Shown piece after piece: positions 16,215 to 24,799 of a DNA stretch of 47,187 bases. Source of the DNA: Flavobacteriales bacterium. Lineage in GTDB: Bacteria > Bacteroidota > Bacteroidia > Flavobacteriales_D > Sanyastnellaceae. The notes below the pieces were generated by a model. The model made no database searches. It worked only from the letters and a program-made list of their open reading frames with translations, and had not been told where the DNA came from. The translations under genes and the position numbers were made by a program. Numbering within the stretch: position 1 is the stretch's first letter; each line of letters starts with the position of its first letter. The stretch is taken from contig CANGTU010000025.1 in NCBI GenBank assembly GCA_947456965.1, positions 1 through 47,187 of the forward strand, written 5' to 3'.

Positions 16215-17372
16215 TCAGCGCTTGTTCTTGAAGATGTTGAACCGGAGCGAGAAGACGTTACTGTAAAGCACATCGCTCAGGTTGCCCACGTCGGACAGGG
16301 CATAGTCCAGCTGGAGCTGACGGATCCTGAGTCCAATGCCGATGTTAGGTTGGAAGGTCAAAGATTCTGATCCGTCGAAATCCTGCACGCGCTGCACGTT
16401 GCCCACGCCCATTCGAAGGAATATGACGCGGTTGTAACCGACTTCAACGCCGAGTGTAGGATCGATGCTCACGGGATCTGCTGATACGAGTGTATTGCGC
16501 CGGCCATCTGTGGTAAGCATCGCATTGCATTCGGCGAGTATGCTCACCTTCTGGATGTTGAACTCACGGGCTACACCCAGGATCACACGGGGTAGCGCAA
16601 TTTCCAGCCCGTTTTGCGGAATCTCGTTGTTCGTTTGCTCGAAGACCTCCCGGGTGCGGTCATCCAGGGTAAATGTCCAGGCATTGAAGGTCGATGTGAT
16701 GTCCCGCGCCATCACTCCGAAGAGCCACTTGCGGTAGCCAAACTGCGCTCCGGCATCGAGACCGAATCCCCATGCGTGGGCAAAGTCACCGACCTGGCGA
16801 TAGATCACCTTTGCATTGGCACCCCACCGGAATCCCTGAAGCCCCCCCGAAGTTCCGGCGCGGGCAGTGGCTCGCTGTGAGGGTTTCCAGGGCAGTCCCT
16901 TACGGGAATAGGAGAAGATGAATCCATAGTCGGCAGCGCTGAACGTGGTGATGCGGTCGTAATTGATATTGCCCGAGGGGTCGAACAAATCAATCGTATT
17001 CGGAATATCATCGACCCCAAAACGAATGAAGGAAATGGCAGCGGCGCTAACGCTGTCAATGGGCCGGGCAATAGAAGCGTAATCATACTTGGCAATACCG
17101 GCGAAGTATTCCGCGTGCATGGCTGAGACTTCCAGATCGCTCTGCACGCCCACCAGTCCAGCAGGGTTCCAGTAACCAGCGGTGCCATCGCTTACACTCG
17201 CGACCTGGGAAAGGCTCATGCCCAGGGCACGAGCTCCCACGCCGATGTTTAGGAATTCGTTGACATACTTCGGGGCAACAGTGCTGGGGGTGGATTCGAC
17301 CAGCTGCGCAAAAGACGGCATGGCGCAAGAGGCCAGGGCAACAGCCAAAAGGGAAGAGGCTATGCGCTTCAT
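16215..17372 (-). CDS. PorV/PorQ-family outer-membrane protein (PorV2-like)
   Basis: A 385-residue protein with a signal peptide (1-22, ending PSFAQ) and a FadL-like beta-barrel. The conserved head EFLNIGVGARALGMSLSQ and SVSDGTAGYWNPAGL are the family signature of PorV/PorQ/PorV2 proteins. It ends with alternating hydrophobic strands (YSNVFSLRFNIF). PorV shuttles or anchors T9SS cargo at the cell surface; this longer relative without further T9SS genes nearby is best called PorV2-like. A -7-like element lies 5 bases upstream of the start. Its stop is immediately adjacent to the convergent ctaA stop. Confidence 0.9.
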   Translation of the reverse strand: MKRIASSLLAVALASCAMPSFAQLVESTPSTVAPKYVNEFLNIGVGARALGMSLSQVASVSDGTAGYWNPAGLVGVQSDLEVSAMHAEYFAGIAKYDYASIARPIDSVSAAAISFIRFGVDDIPNTIDLFDPSGNINYDRITTFSAADYGFIFSYSRKGLPWKPSQRATARAGTSGGLQGFRWGANAKVIYRQVGDFAHAWGFGLDAGAQFGYRKWLFGVMARDITSTFNAWTFTLDDRTREVFEQTNNEIPQNGLEIALPRVILGVAREFNIQKVSILAECNAMLTTDGRRNTLVSADPVSIDPTLGVEVGYNRVIFLRMGVGNVQRVQDFDGSESLTFQPNIGIGLRIRQLQLDYALSDVGNLSDVLYSNVFSLRFNIFKNKR

Positions 17373-17377
17373 CGCGG

Positions 17378-17385
17378 TAAAGGTA
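17378..17385 (-). promoter_or_regulatory. -7-like element for the PorV2-like gene
   Basis: Minus strand TACCTTTA differs from TAnnTTTG by one base and ends 5 bases before the ATG at 17372. Confidence 0.4.
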
Positions 17386-17416
17386 CTCCGTGTTTGGTGA
17401 CCGGCTACGGCGGGGA

Positions 17417-18082
17417 TTAACTCACCAATGCCTCTTTTATTGCCAGCAGCAGGGCTTCATCAGAGGTTCCGCGGCTCACGGTTACCTCCGCCACTGCATG
17501 TTCGTGGAGCGCTGAAGCCGTGGTCTTGCCGAATGCCACGACCTTCTGCATGGATAAGATCGTATTGGTCTTGAAGAAGGCGTGCACATTGGAAGGCGAG
17601 GAGAACACCAGCACATCGGGGTGTCCGATGGGCGCGGGATCCTCCTTCGTGCGGTAGCATACGATATCGGTCACCTGTGAGGCCGGCAGGGCCTGCTGCA
17701 CGGTGCGCACGCTTTGCTCGGATACAGGGAACCACACCTTGCGGCGGCCGGCGACTTTCCGGAATTCACGGGCTACTGCGGAGGTGTCGGAGGAATGGCC
17801 GGTGAAGTCCACCTGACCATATTTGCGCAGTGCACGGGCCGTTCCCTCGCCAATGGCGGCCAATTGGCATTTTCCTGTATCGGGCCGGTCCGCGAAGAAA
17901 TGGCGTACTCCTTCTTTGGACGAGAAGAATATCCAGCCCGAGCGCAGTGCCGGACGGTCAAACGGCACGGACTCAGTGCTGATCATCGGTCTGGCGATGA
18001 GTTCGAGGCCTTCTGCCGCGAGGATGTTCATCAGGTGATGGCCTTCGGGCACCTCCCGGGAGATATATACGGTCATACTCAT
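17417..18082 (-). CDS. hemD: Uroporphyrinogen-III synthase
   Basis: The ATG at 18082 overlaps the hemC stop as ATGA and gives 221 residues (MSMTVYISREVPEGHH); the reading frame extends further upstream inside hemC but that part is not plausible coding. HemD cyclises and inverts ring D of hydroxymethylbilane. The family is poorly conserved; supporting segments are FSSKEGVRHFF, AIGEGTARALRKYG, CYRTKEDPAP and VFSSPSNVHAFF followed by VAFGKTTASALHEHA, the characteristic two-domain pattern with a repeated G-x-x-T-A-x-A-L. It is the third gene of hemA-hemC-hemD, the usual order. Confidence 0.93.
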   Translation of the reverse strand: MSMTVYISREVPEGHHLMNILAAEGLELIARPMISTESVPFDRPALRSGWIFFSSKEGVRHFFADRPDTGKCQLAAIGEGTARALRKYGQVDFTGHSSDTSAVAREFRKVAGRRKVWFPVSEQSVRTVQQALPASQVTDIVCYRTKEDPAPIGHPDVLVFSSPSNVHAFFKTNTILSMQKVVAFGKTTASALHEHAVAEVTVSRGTSDEALLLAIKEALVS

Positions 18083-18975
18083 TGCGGCTTGATTTCCCGG
18101 AGTATCCAGAGAACAAGTTCGTCCGGATCTTCCCCCATGAAGGTGAGCCGTCGAAGCGGAGCATCCCATTGGGAGGCCACGGCCACGTGCACCACATAAT
18201 CGCCATCGCTCTGCTCCGCATATACACCGAGGGGAAGATGGCAGCCGCCATTCATGCCAGCGAGCACGGCGCGTTCAATGCGCACCTGGGCTGCTACGTC
18301 AGGATGGTGGAGCGAACGAAGCAGCTCCTGCAGGCCGAGGTCTTCGTTTCGGCACTGGAGAGCCAGCACACCTTGCGCAGGGGCGGGCACAAACTGTGTG
18401 GGATCAAGTCGCTGGACCTTGAGATCTGTCAGGTCAAGCTCCAGGCGATCCACTCCTGCACTGGCAAGCAGGATGGCATCAAACTGTCCGTCGCGCAGCT
18501 TCTGAATACGGGTGGGCACATTGCCACGGATATCGCGCAGGTGAATATCCGGGCGGAATGCAATCATCTGTGATTTACGGCGCGCAGAAGAGGTGCCTAC
18601 GATGGCTTCTTTCTTCAGTCCGAATGACTGAGCGGGGTCATGGCTTTCGGGCCGGCACAGCAAGAGATCGGACGGGTTGGCCCTGTGGCTCACCGCCGCG
18701 ATGATCAGTCCGGCCGGCGAGGTCGTTTCCAGATCCTTGTGGGAATGCACAGCGAGGTCGACCTCACGGGAGAGCAGTGCGGCTTCAATTTCTTTGGTGA
18801 AGAATCCCTTGCCCTCGATCTTATCAAAGCTGAGCTCTTGTTCCTTATCCCCTTTAGTGTTGATGATGTGGAGGGTGGCCTGAAGACCATGGCGCTCCAG
18901 CTCTGCTTTTACAAAGCGAGCCTGCCAGAGCGCGAGATCGCTGCCCCGGGTTCCTATTCGAATCGTCTGGTCCAA
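18079..18975 (-). CDS. hemC: Porphobilinogen deaminase (hydroxymethylbilane synthase)
   Basis: A 298-residue enzyme that joins four porphobilinogens into hydroxymethylbilane. Start RIGTRGSDLALWQA is the family N-terminus; active-site Asp lies in HSHKDLE; arginine-rich cofactor-contact segments include GTSSARRKSQ and IRGNVPTRIQKL; GMNGGCHLPLG carries the Cys that tethers the dipyrromethane cofactor. All key residues are present. It starts 7 bases after hemA and overlaps hemD by ATGA. Confidence 0.98.
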   Translation of the reverse strand: MDQTIRIGTRGSDLALWQARFVKAELERHGLQATLHIINTKGDKEQELSFDKIEGKGFFTKEIEAALLSREVDLAVHSHKDLETTSPAGLIIAAVSHRANPSDLLLCRPESHDPAQSFGLKKEAIVGTSSARRKSQMIAFRPDIHLRDIRGNVPTRIQKLRDGQFDAILLASAGVDRLELDLTDLKVQRLDPTQFVPAPAQGVLALQCRNEDLGLQELLRSLHHPDVAAQVRIERAVLAGMNGGCHLPLGVYAEQSDGDYVVHVAVASQWDAPLRRLTFMGEDPDELVLWILREIKPQ

Positions 18976-18982
18976 TGGGAGT

Positions 18983-20242
18983 TTAGTTCCTGGATACGGC
19001 GTCCAAAAGTACTTCGCGCGCCATCTTCATGGGCACCGAGATATACTTTTTCTCCATGTAGGCGATGATTTTCTCAAGCACCTCGCGGGAATTCTCATCA
19101 AGCTGTTCCAGATCGCGCGCAAACACGGAACCCAGGGCAGTGGAGCGGATTTCCTTGATGGCTTCGGGGATAGAACGCATGGCGCGTTCCACTTCGCGCT
19201 CAGCAAACATGCGCTCAAACTCACGCACTCCGCTGGTAATAATGGGCTCACATTCTGCAAGCGCTTGCTCACGACTGGAAATGTTCTCTGATGCTCTGCT
19301 TTGTATGGTCTCCATCCCGACGTAGTGCACTTCCGCAGAGGAAGCAACTGCGGCATCAATATCAGCAGGTAATGCGAGGTCGATGATGAGCTTGCGGCCG
19401 CTTTCTCCCCGGATCAGCGAGGTATAGAGCGACTCATTCACCACAGCGCCTGGTGCTGCAGTGCAACTGACCAGCGCATCCAATCCTTCTTCATATGAAG
19501 TGATATCAGCCAACGAAACAGCTCGCGCTCCAAATTCTGCAGCGAGGGTCATGGCGTGTCCGGGAGTGCGGTTGACGATGACCACCCGATGGTAGCCATT
19601 TTCATTCAGGAACTTACAAAACGTGCGGATGATCTGTCCGGCTCCAATCAGCAAAACGCGCTGTGATGGCTGAATACCGAAGTTCAGAAACTCCTGCCAG
19701 GCCAACGATACAACGCTCACCGGCTTGCGGCTCAGGTCGGTGAAAGTGAAGATTTCTTTAGCGGTCTTTACACACTGCTTTACTACGAGGCGAAGGTTAT
19801 CTCCGGTGAGTCCGGCCTCACGACTCGCTTCATAGCTGGTTCGCAGCTGGGTGATGATCTCGCGCTCGCCGATCACAGCAGATTCAAGACTTGATGCCAC
19901 GCGCAGAAGATGCTCGACTGCTTCAGGACCATTGTAACGCGCAGCAGCACCGGCTACCTGACGCACTTGTGTTTCCTGCAACTCGGGCTGAAGAGCCTGA
20001 AGTATGCTTGCGGTGAGTCCGGGACACACATAATGTCTCAACGTGAAGATGATTTCAACCCGGTTGCAAGTGGCCAGATACATTAACTCATCCATCCCGA
20101 ACGCATCGCGGATGGCCTTGAGGCGTTCGGCGCGGGCTTCCGGAGAAAGGTAGAATTGACCTACGGTTTCCAACGGAAAGTCGCGGTGCGTGATAGCGAT
20201 AACCCTAATCTCGTTCACAGTGCTTGCAGGATTTGGTTGCAA
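18983..20242 (-). CDS. hemA: Glutamyl-tRNA reductase
   Basis: A 419-residue enzyme that reduces glutamyl-tRNA to glutamate-1-semialdehyde, the first committed step of the C5 heme pathway. The catalytic Cys is in YLATCNRVEI; the tRNA/substrate contact region has SSLESAVIGEREIITQLR; the NADPH domain has VLLIGAGQIIRTFCKFL; the C-terminal dimerisation helix is intact. First gene of the hem operon. The 164 bases upstream (20243-20406, shared with the folA 3' end) show no promoter or terminator I can support. hemB is encoded separately at 42735. Confidence 0.97.
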   Translation of the reverse strand: MQPNPASTVNEIRVIAITHRDFPLETVGQFYLSPEARAERLKAIRDAFGMDELMYLATCNRVEIIFTLRHYVCPGLTASILQALQPELQETQVRQVAGAAARYNGPEAVEHLLRVASSLESAVIGEREIITQLRTSYEASREAGLTGDNLRLVVKQCVKTAKEIFTFTDLSRKPVSVVSLAWQEFLNFGIQPSQRVLLIGAGQIIRTFCKFLNENGYHRVVIVNRTPGHAMTLAAEFGARAVSLADITSYEEGLDALVSCTAAPGAVVNESLYTSLIRGESGRKLIIDLALPADIDAAVASSAEVHYVGMETIQSRASENISSREQALAECEPIITSGVREFERMFAEREVERAMRSIPEAIKEIRSTALGSVFARDLEQLDENSREVLEKIIAYMEKKYISVPMKMAREVLLDAVSRN

Positions 20243-20406
20243 GTTATCCGTGCTTCAGGCTGAACATTGTCATCTAAGTGTCATGCGCTTCTGAGCAGGC
20301 ATTCCTTCATACCGAATGGGACGCGGATTGTAATGTGATTCAAGGAGATAGGGCAGTCATGTGATCAGCGAAGATCGTTATCAGGATGAGATATGACGCA
20401 GATCAT

Positions 20407-20919
20407 TCACCGATTCCGATCATAGCGGAAGATATCGAAGGAAAAGGCGTGGCGCTCATCTGTGCCATGCGAATTCAGAAGGGTACGCCTCCATTCCCCG
20501 GGGAAGAATTCGGGGAAATGGGCATGGGCATCGGGGTATGCGGCATCTACATGGGTGAGGTACATGGTGTCTACCACATCATGCTGCAGGGCAAGGGCAT
20601 AGATCTGTTCACCACCGATGATGAACGCCTCCTGTTCGCCGTTATCCTCTGCGGTATGCAGAGCATCCTGCAGGGATGAGCACACGATACAACCCGGTGC
20701 ATGGAAATCAGCATTGCGGGAGATGACCACATTGGTGCGTCCGGCAAATGGCCTGAACCGTTCCGGAATACTCTCGTAGTTGCGGCGGCCCATGATCACA
20801 TAGTGGCCGAGTGTAGTGTCCCGAAAAAATTTCATATCAGACGGCAAATGCCAGAGCAGGTCATTGTCCTTGCCAATTTCCCGGTTGCGCCCGAGGGCGG
20901 CGATCAGACTCACCTTCAT
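20407..20919 (-). CDS. folA: Dihydrofolate reductase
   Basis: A 170-residue enzyme reducing dihydrofolate to tetrahydrofolate with NADPH. Motifs: VSLIAALGRNREIGKDNDLLWHLPSD (N-terminal core including the Met20-loop region and the catalytic acidic residue in LPSDMKFF), VIMGRRNYESIP, and FIIGGEQIYALAL. It follows thyA with a 2-base gap, the common pairing: thymidylate synthase makes dihydrofolate, and this enzyme recycles it. Confidence 0.98.
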   Translation of the reverse strand: MKVSLIAALGRNREIGKDNDLLWHLPSDMKFFRDTTLGHYVIMGRRNYESIPERFRPFAGRTNVVISRNADFHAPGCIVCSSLQDALHTAEDNGEQEAFIIGGEQIYALALQHDVVDTMYLTHVDAAYPDAHAHFPEFFPGEWRRTLLNSHGTDERHAFSFDIFRYDRNR

Positions 20920-20921
20920 AC

Positions 20922-21716
20922 TCAGATGGCCACTTCGGCCTTGATGTGGGGATGGGGATCGTAATGGAGCAGTTCGAAATCTTCAAAACGGAAGGCGAAC
21001 AGGTCCCTCACATCTGTATTGAGTTTCATCTGCGGTAGCGGACGAATATCCCGGGTGAGTTGCAGCCGCGCCTGATCCACGTGATTGGAATAGAGATGTA
21101 CATCACCACCGGTCCAGATGAACTCACCAGGAGCAAGGTCGCAAACCTGAGCCACCATCAGCGTGAGCAGAGCATAAGATGCGATGTTGAACGGCACACC
21201 GAGGAAGGTGTCGCAACTGCGCTGATAGAGCTGACAACTCAGCCGGCCCTGAGCAACATAAAACTGGAAGAGACAATGGCACGGAGGCAATGCCATCTGG
21301 TCAATGAAGGAGGGATTCCACGCAGAAACAATGTGCCTGCGGCTATCGGGATTCTTACGCAAACCGTCGATGAGCTTGACTATCTGATCGGTATGTGTGC
21401 CATCGGGATTGGGCCATGAGCGCCACTGGTAGCCATATACCGGGCCGAGGTTGCCCTGCTCATCAGCCCATTCATCCCAAATGCTCACGCCATTTTCCTT
21501 CAGGTAGGCGATATTGGTTTCACCCTTCAGGAACCACAGCAGTTCATGGATGATGGATCGCGTGTGGAGCTTCTTCGTAGTGAGCAGAGGAAAGCCCTCG
21601 TTGAGGTCAAAGCGCATCTGATAACCGAATACACTGAGGGTGCCGGTACCCGTGCGGTCACTCTTCGGAGTGCCGTGATCCAGGAGGTGCCGGAGAAGAT
21701 CATGATACTGTTTCAT
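20922..21716 (-). CDS. thyA: Thymidylate synthase
   Basis: A 264-residue ThyA converting dUMP to dTMP with methylene-tetrahydrofolate. N-terminal phosphate loop [15 protein letters not shown], catalytic Cys in [13 protein letters not shown], and [19 protein letters not shown], all intact; ends with [12 protein letters not shown]. Length matches the E. coli enzyme. A -7-like element TAGCTTCG lies 7 bases before the start, and the divergent SDR gene begins 88 bases away. Confidence 0.99.
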   Translation of the reverse strand: MKQYHDLLRHLLDHGTPKSDRTGTGTLSVFGYQMRFDLNEGFPLLTTKKLHTRSIIHELLWFLKGETNIAYLKENGVSIWDEWADEQGNLGPVYGYQWRSWPNPDGTHTDQIVKLIDGLRKNPDSRRHIVSAWNPSFIDQMALPPCHCLFQFYVAQGRLSCQLYQRSCDTFLGVPFNIASYALLTLMVAQVCDLAPGEFIWTGGDVHLYSNHVDQARLQLTRDIRPLPQMKLNTDVRDLFAFRFEDFELLHYDPHPHIKAEVAI

Positions 21717-21723
21717 CGCTTTG

Positions 21724-21731
21724 CGAAGCTA
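21724..21731 (-). promoter_or_regulatory. -7-like element for thyA-folA
   Basis: Minus strand TAGCTTCG fits TAnnTT(T/C)G and ends 7 bases before the ATG at 21716, as for purK. No -33 TTG at standard spacing. Confidence 0.4.
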
Positions 21732-21804
21732 CGTTTCCCGGTGCATGCCTGCCGGCCTGTTGAAAAATTGGAAAACAATTCTGGAATGCGCGGGTTTGGC
21801 TTGC

Positions 21805-22497
21805 ATGGCAACTTTTCTCGTTATCGGCGCTTCGTCGGGTATCGGCCATGCCCTGGCCGGCATGCTCGCCGGCCAAGGTCACCGGGTGCTGGCTACCTAC
21901 AATACCCGCAGCCCGCAGCCCATTTCAGGAGTCGAGTGGTTTCCTCTGGATGTCCTCAACCCCCAGGCCGACTGGTCATTCGTGCCGGAGCAACTCGACG
22001 GACTGGCCTACTGCCCTGGGGCTATTAACCTGAAGCCTTTTGCCCGGGCGACACCGGATGATTTCAGAAAGGACTTTGAGCTCCAACTCATCGGTGCTGT
22101 ACGTTCCATCCAGGCATCATTGCCTGCTCTCAAGAAATCCAGCAGCGCATCCGTGGTGCTCTTCTCCACGGTAGCTGTGCAATCCGGGTTTGGCTTCCAC
22201 GCTATCGTCGGCGCTTCGAAAGGTGCCGTGGAGGGCCTGGCCCGATCTCTTGCCGCCGAATTGGCCCCGGCTGTGCGTGTGAATGTGGTGGCTCCATCCC
22301 TGACCGATACGCCTCTTGCGGCTCAACTGCTCTCCAATGAGGAACGGCGCTCGGCCAGTGCTCAGCGCCACCCGATGAAGCGTGTAGGAGTGGCCGGCGA
22401 CCCCGCAGCCGCTGCGCAATTTCTGCTGGGTGATGGGTCTTCCTGGATCACCGGACAGGTGATCCATGTGGACGGCGGAATGGGTGTACTGCGATGA
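21805..22497 (+). CDS. SDR-family protein lacking the catalytic tyrosine, paired with a photolyase-like gene
   Basis: ATG at 21805 gives 230 residues starting directly with the cofactor strand MATFLVIGASSGIGHAL (GASSGIG NAD(P)-binding loop). Ser121/Thr122 (FSTVAVQ) occupy the catalytic Ser region and Lys139 is present, but the YxxxK Tyr is Val135 (VGASK). The C-terminal half has VNVVAPSLTDTPLAAQLL and ITGQVIHVDGGMGVL, typical of classical SDRs. Without the Tyr, standard oxidoreduction is unlikely, so it may have a different mechanism or serve as a cofactor-binding partner. It overlaps the photolyase-like gene by ATGA. Comparable SDRs sit beside photolyases in other Bacteroidota to my knowledge; the substrate is unknown (a pterin is one possibility). 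Confidence 0.9.
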   Translation: MATFLVIGASSGIGHALAGMLAGQGHRVLATYNTRSPQPISGVEWFPLDVLNPQADWSFVPEQLDGLAYCPGAINLKPFARATPDDFRKDFELQLIGAVRSIQASLPALKKSSSASVVLFSTVAVQSGFGFHAIVGASKGAVEGLARSLAAELAPAVRVNVVAPSLTDTPLAAQLLSNEERRSASAQRHPMKRVGVAGDPAAAAQFLLGDGSSWITGQVIHVDGGMGVLR

Positions 22498-23624
22498 GTC
22501 CCATCACCCGCCCGCGGGGATCCGAGGGTTTTCCTGCGGAGTGGAAAGAGATCCTCGACAGAATCGATCGCATCGATCCCATCCGGTATGGCACTACAAG
22601 AAACCATGGCGATGGCGCAGTATCGGTCCTTTCGCCCTATATCTCCAGAGGAGTCGTATCCACCAGATTTGTCGCGGAACGTCTCCGGGCCGTCGGTTAC
22701 CGGACGGAAGATCTCACGCCCTTCATTCAGCAAATGGCATGGCGCGAGTACTTTCAGCGGGTCTGGCAGGAACGCGGTGATGACCTGAACCATGACCTCA
22801 AGCACTCGTCTGACCATGTTGTTTCATCGTCCATGCCACGTCGGCTCATGGAAGGCCAGAGCGGAATTCACTCCCTGGACGAGATGGTGAACCAGTTGGT
22901 TACCACCGGCTATATGCATAACCATTACCGGCTTTACCTGGCTTCGGTGGCGTGTAATGTCGGACAAACAGCATGGTACCAGCCGGCTCGCTGGATGTAT
23001 TATCATCTGCTTGATGCTGATTGGGCAAGTAATGCTTGCAGCTGGCAGTGGGTAGCCGGTACTTTTTCTTCCAAGCGCTACTACGCCAATCAGGATAACA
23101 TCAACAGGTTTTCTTCGACCTCCCAGCGAGGGACATTTCTCGACCTGACCTATGAAGACTTAATGGTAGCGGATGTTCCGGAGTTGCTTCGTGAGCGATG
23201 CTCTCCTGCGCTGACCACGCCTCTGCCTGAGGCTACCTCACCTGAGGTCAGGACGGAGAGGCCCACATTTATCTACACCTTTTATAATCTGGATCCGCAA
23301 TGGCATTCGGGCGAAGAGGGCAACCGCATCCTGCTGCTCGAGCCGTCCTACTTCAACCGGTATCCTGTATGTGAGCGCACCATGCAGTTTGTGCTGGCCC
23401 TGTCGGCAATGATTCCGGGAATACAGGTCGTGGTGGCGGAGTGGGATGAGTTCATTCGTGATGCACGTCCAGGAAAGGTGCTGTATCGAGAGCATCCTGC
23501 AAATCGTCATTTCCGGGGTGACGAAGAACCGCGCGAGTGGCTTTTCCCGGAAGTGTCGGGTTACTATCCTTCTTTCTTTGCTTACTGGAAGCGGTGCGAG
23601 CGATTACTGCGACACCACCTTTAG
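22494..23624 (+). CDS. Photolyase/cryptochrome-like FAD-binding protein with a C-terminal alpha/beta-like domain
   Basis: A 376-residue protein. Residues about 25-225 match the photolyase FAD-binding domain: YGTTRNHGDGAVSVLSPYISRG, FIQQMAWREYFQRVW, GYMHNHYRLYLAS (141-143 MHN) and DADWASNACSWQWVAGTFSS, which retains Asn180 (the FAD N5 contact of CPD photolyases) and Trp184 of the electron-transfer chain. The N-terminal antenna domain is missing. Instead, after a Pro/Thr linker (238-256), residues about 257-376 form an alpha/beta-like region (YTFYNLDPQW, GNRILLLEPSYF, MQFVLALSAMIPGIQVVV, GYYPSFFAYW). This may be a displaced antenna-type domain or a new module. DNA repair or light sensing are both open. 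Coupled to the SDR; its 3' end overlaps purK by 21 bases. Confidence 0.88.
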   Translation: MSPITRPRGSEGFPAEWKEILDRIDRIDPIRYGTTRNHGDGAVSVLSPYISRGVVSTRFVAERLRAVGYRTEDLTPFIQQMAWREYFQRVWQERGDDLNHDLKHSSDHVVSSSMPRRLMEGQSGIHSLDEMVNQLVTTGYMHNHYRLYLASVACNVGQTAWYQPARWMYYHLLDADWASNACSWQWVAGTFSSKRYYANQDNINRFSSTSQRGTFLDLTYEDLMVADVPELLRERCSPALTTPLPEATSPEVRTERPTFIYTFYNLDPQWHSGEEGNRILLLEPSYFNRYPVCERTMQFVLALSAMIPGIQVVVAEWDEFIRDARPGKVLYREHPANRHFRGDEEPREWLFPEVSGYYPSFFAYWKRCERLLRHHL

Positions 23625-24749
23625 GGTGTCCATCACATCGCGCGCTATCCTGCGGGCTTCTTGCGGTGAATCATGAACGATGGTGACGTGTCCCATTTTG
23701 CGAAAGGGCCGTGTCTCGGTCTTTCCATAGAGGTGTACATATACACCAGGCCAGTGCAGGACTTGTTCCAGTCCGAGATACTTCACCGGGCCGCTGTGCC
23801 CTTTTTCACCCAGAAGGTTGATCATCACACTGGGGCGCAGGATGGAGGGATCTCCGAGGGGCAGTCCAAGTATCGCTCTCAGGTGCTGTGCATACTGGGA
23901 GGTGACATGGCCTTCAATGGTTTGGTGCCCGCTGTTGTGCGGCCGGGGTGCAACTTCATTTACCCAGAGTGTTCCATCAGACAGCAGGAAGAGTTCAACG
24001 GCGAGGATGCCCGTTAGCTCGAGGTCTTCGGCCAGCTTGCGGGCAATCCGGGATCCTTCTTCCTCGACGGCGGCCGGAACTTCTGCGGGGCAGCTCAGCA
24101 TCTCCACGAGGTTGGCCTCCGGATTGAAGACCATTTCAACCATAGGGAAAGTCCTGATTTCTCCTTCTGCATTTCGCGCTACAATCACCGACACTTCCTT
24201 TTCAAAAGGGACAAAGGCCTCGAGCACAGAGGGCGCATCAAACGCCCGGGCGTGGTCATCGGTATTGCGTAGCGGAGTCACGCCTTTCCCGTCATACCCT
24301 CCTCGCCTCAGCTTCTGCATGTAAGCACCCCGTGAGGCTATGGCAAGGGCTTCGGCTTTGTCTTCGGCGAGGAAGAATGGCGCTGAGGGAATGTGGTGGC
24401 GATGGTAGAATTCTTTCTGCAATCCTTTGTCGCGAATCATGCGCAGCACAGCGGGATCGGGCGCCACCGCCAGACCTTCTTCCTTCAGCCGTTCGAGTGC
24501 TTCAATGTTGACGTGTTCAATTTCAATGGTGAGCAGGTCCACAGTCTTGCCGAATTCATAAACATCCCGGTAGCTTGCAAAGTCGCCTTGCGCAAAGCGG
24601 TGTGCAATTGCAGCGCACGGAGCGTCGGGGGAGGGGTCGAGGACATGCACACGCACGTCATAGTCAATTGCTTCCTGGATGAACATGCGGCCGAGCTGAC
24701 CTCCACCGAGGATGCCCAGCCGGAAGGTGCCGGAGTAGAAGGCATTCAT
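23604..24749 (-). CDS. purK: 5-(carboxyamino)imidazole ribonucleotide synthase
   Basis: A 381-residue ATP-grasp enzyme that carboxylates AIR to N5-CAIR in purine synthesis. N-terminal GILGGGQLGRMFIQEA is the family signature; ATP-grasp core segments are LRRGGYDGKGV, EAFVPFEKEVSVIVARN and the C-terminal metal site VNEVAPRPHNSGHQTIE. purE is not in the window. The last 21 bases overlap the convergent photolyase-like gene. A -7-like element TAGCTTCG precedes it. Confidence 0.97.
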   Translation of the reverse strand: MNAFYSGTFRLGILGGGQLGRMFIQEAIDYDVRVHVLDPSPDAPCAAIAHRFAQGDFASYRDVYEFGKTVDLLTIEIEHVNIEALERLKEEGLAVAPDPAVLRMIRDKGLQKEFYHRHHIPSAPFFLAEDKAEALAIASRGAYMQKLRRGGYDGKGVTPLRNTDDHARAFDAPSVLEAFVPFEKEVSVIVARNAEGEIRTFPMVEMVFNPEANLVEMLSCPAEVPAAVEEEGSRIARKLAEDLELTGILAVELFLLSDGTLWVNEVAPRPHNSGHQTIEGHVTSQYAQHLRAILGLPLGDPSILRPSVMINLLGEKGHSGPVKYLGLEQVLHWPGVYVHLYGKTETRPFRKMGHVTIVHDSPQEARRIARDVMDTLKVVSQ

Positions 24750-24753
24750 AGCG

Positions 24754-24761
24754 CGAAGCTA
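24754..24761 (-). promoter_or_regulatory. -7-like element for purK
   Basis: Minus strand TAGCTTCG, identical to that of thyA, ends 4 bases before the ATG at 24749. Confidence 0.4.
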
Positions 24762-24786
24762 CTGAAGGCCCGGCTGTGAATTCACC

Positions 24787-24794
24787 TAATTTAG
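24787..24794 (+). promoter_or_regulatory. -7-like element for the glycosyltransferase at 24800
   Basis: TAATTTAG differs from TAnnTTTG by one base and ends 5 bases before the ATG at 24800; this favours 24800 over the upstream GTG at 24776. Confidence 0.3.
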
Positions 24795-24799
24795 CGCTC

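Noticed and set aside
20243-20406. Gap between hemA and folA searched for tRNA, terminator or promoter
   Set aside because: No cloverleaf, hairpin with T run, or convincing TTG-N19-TAnnTTTG match was seen.
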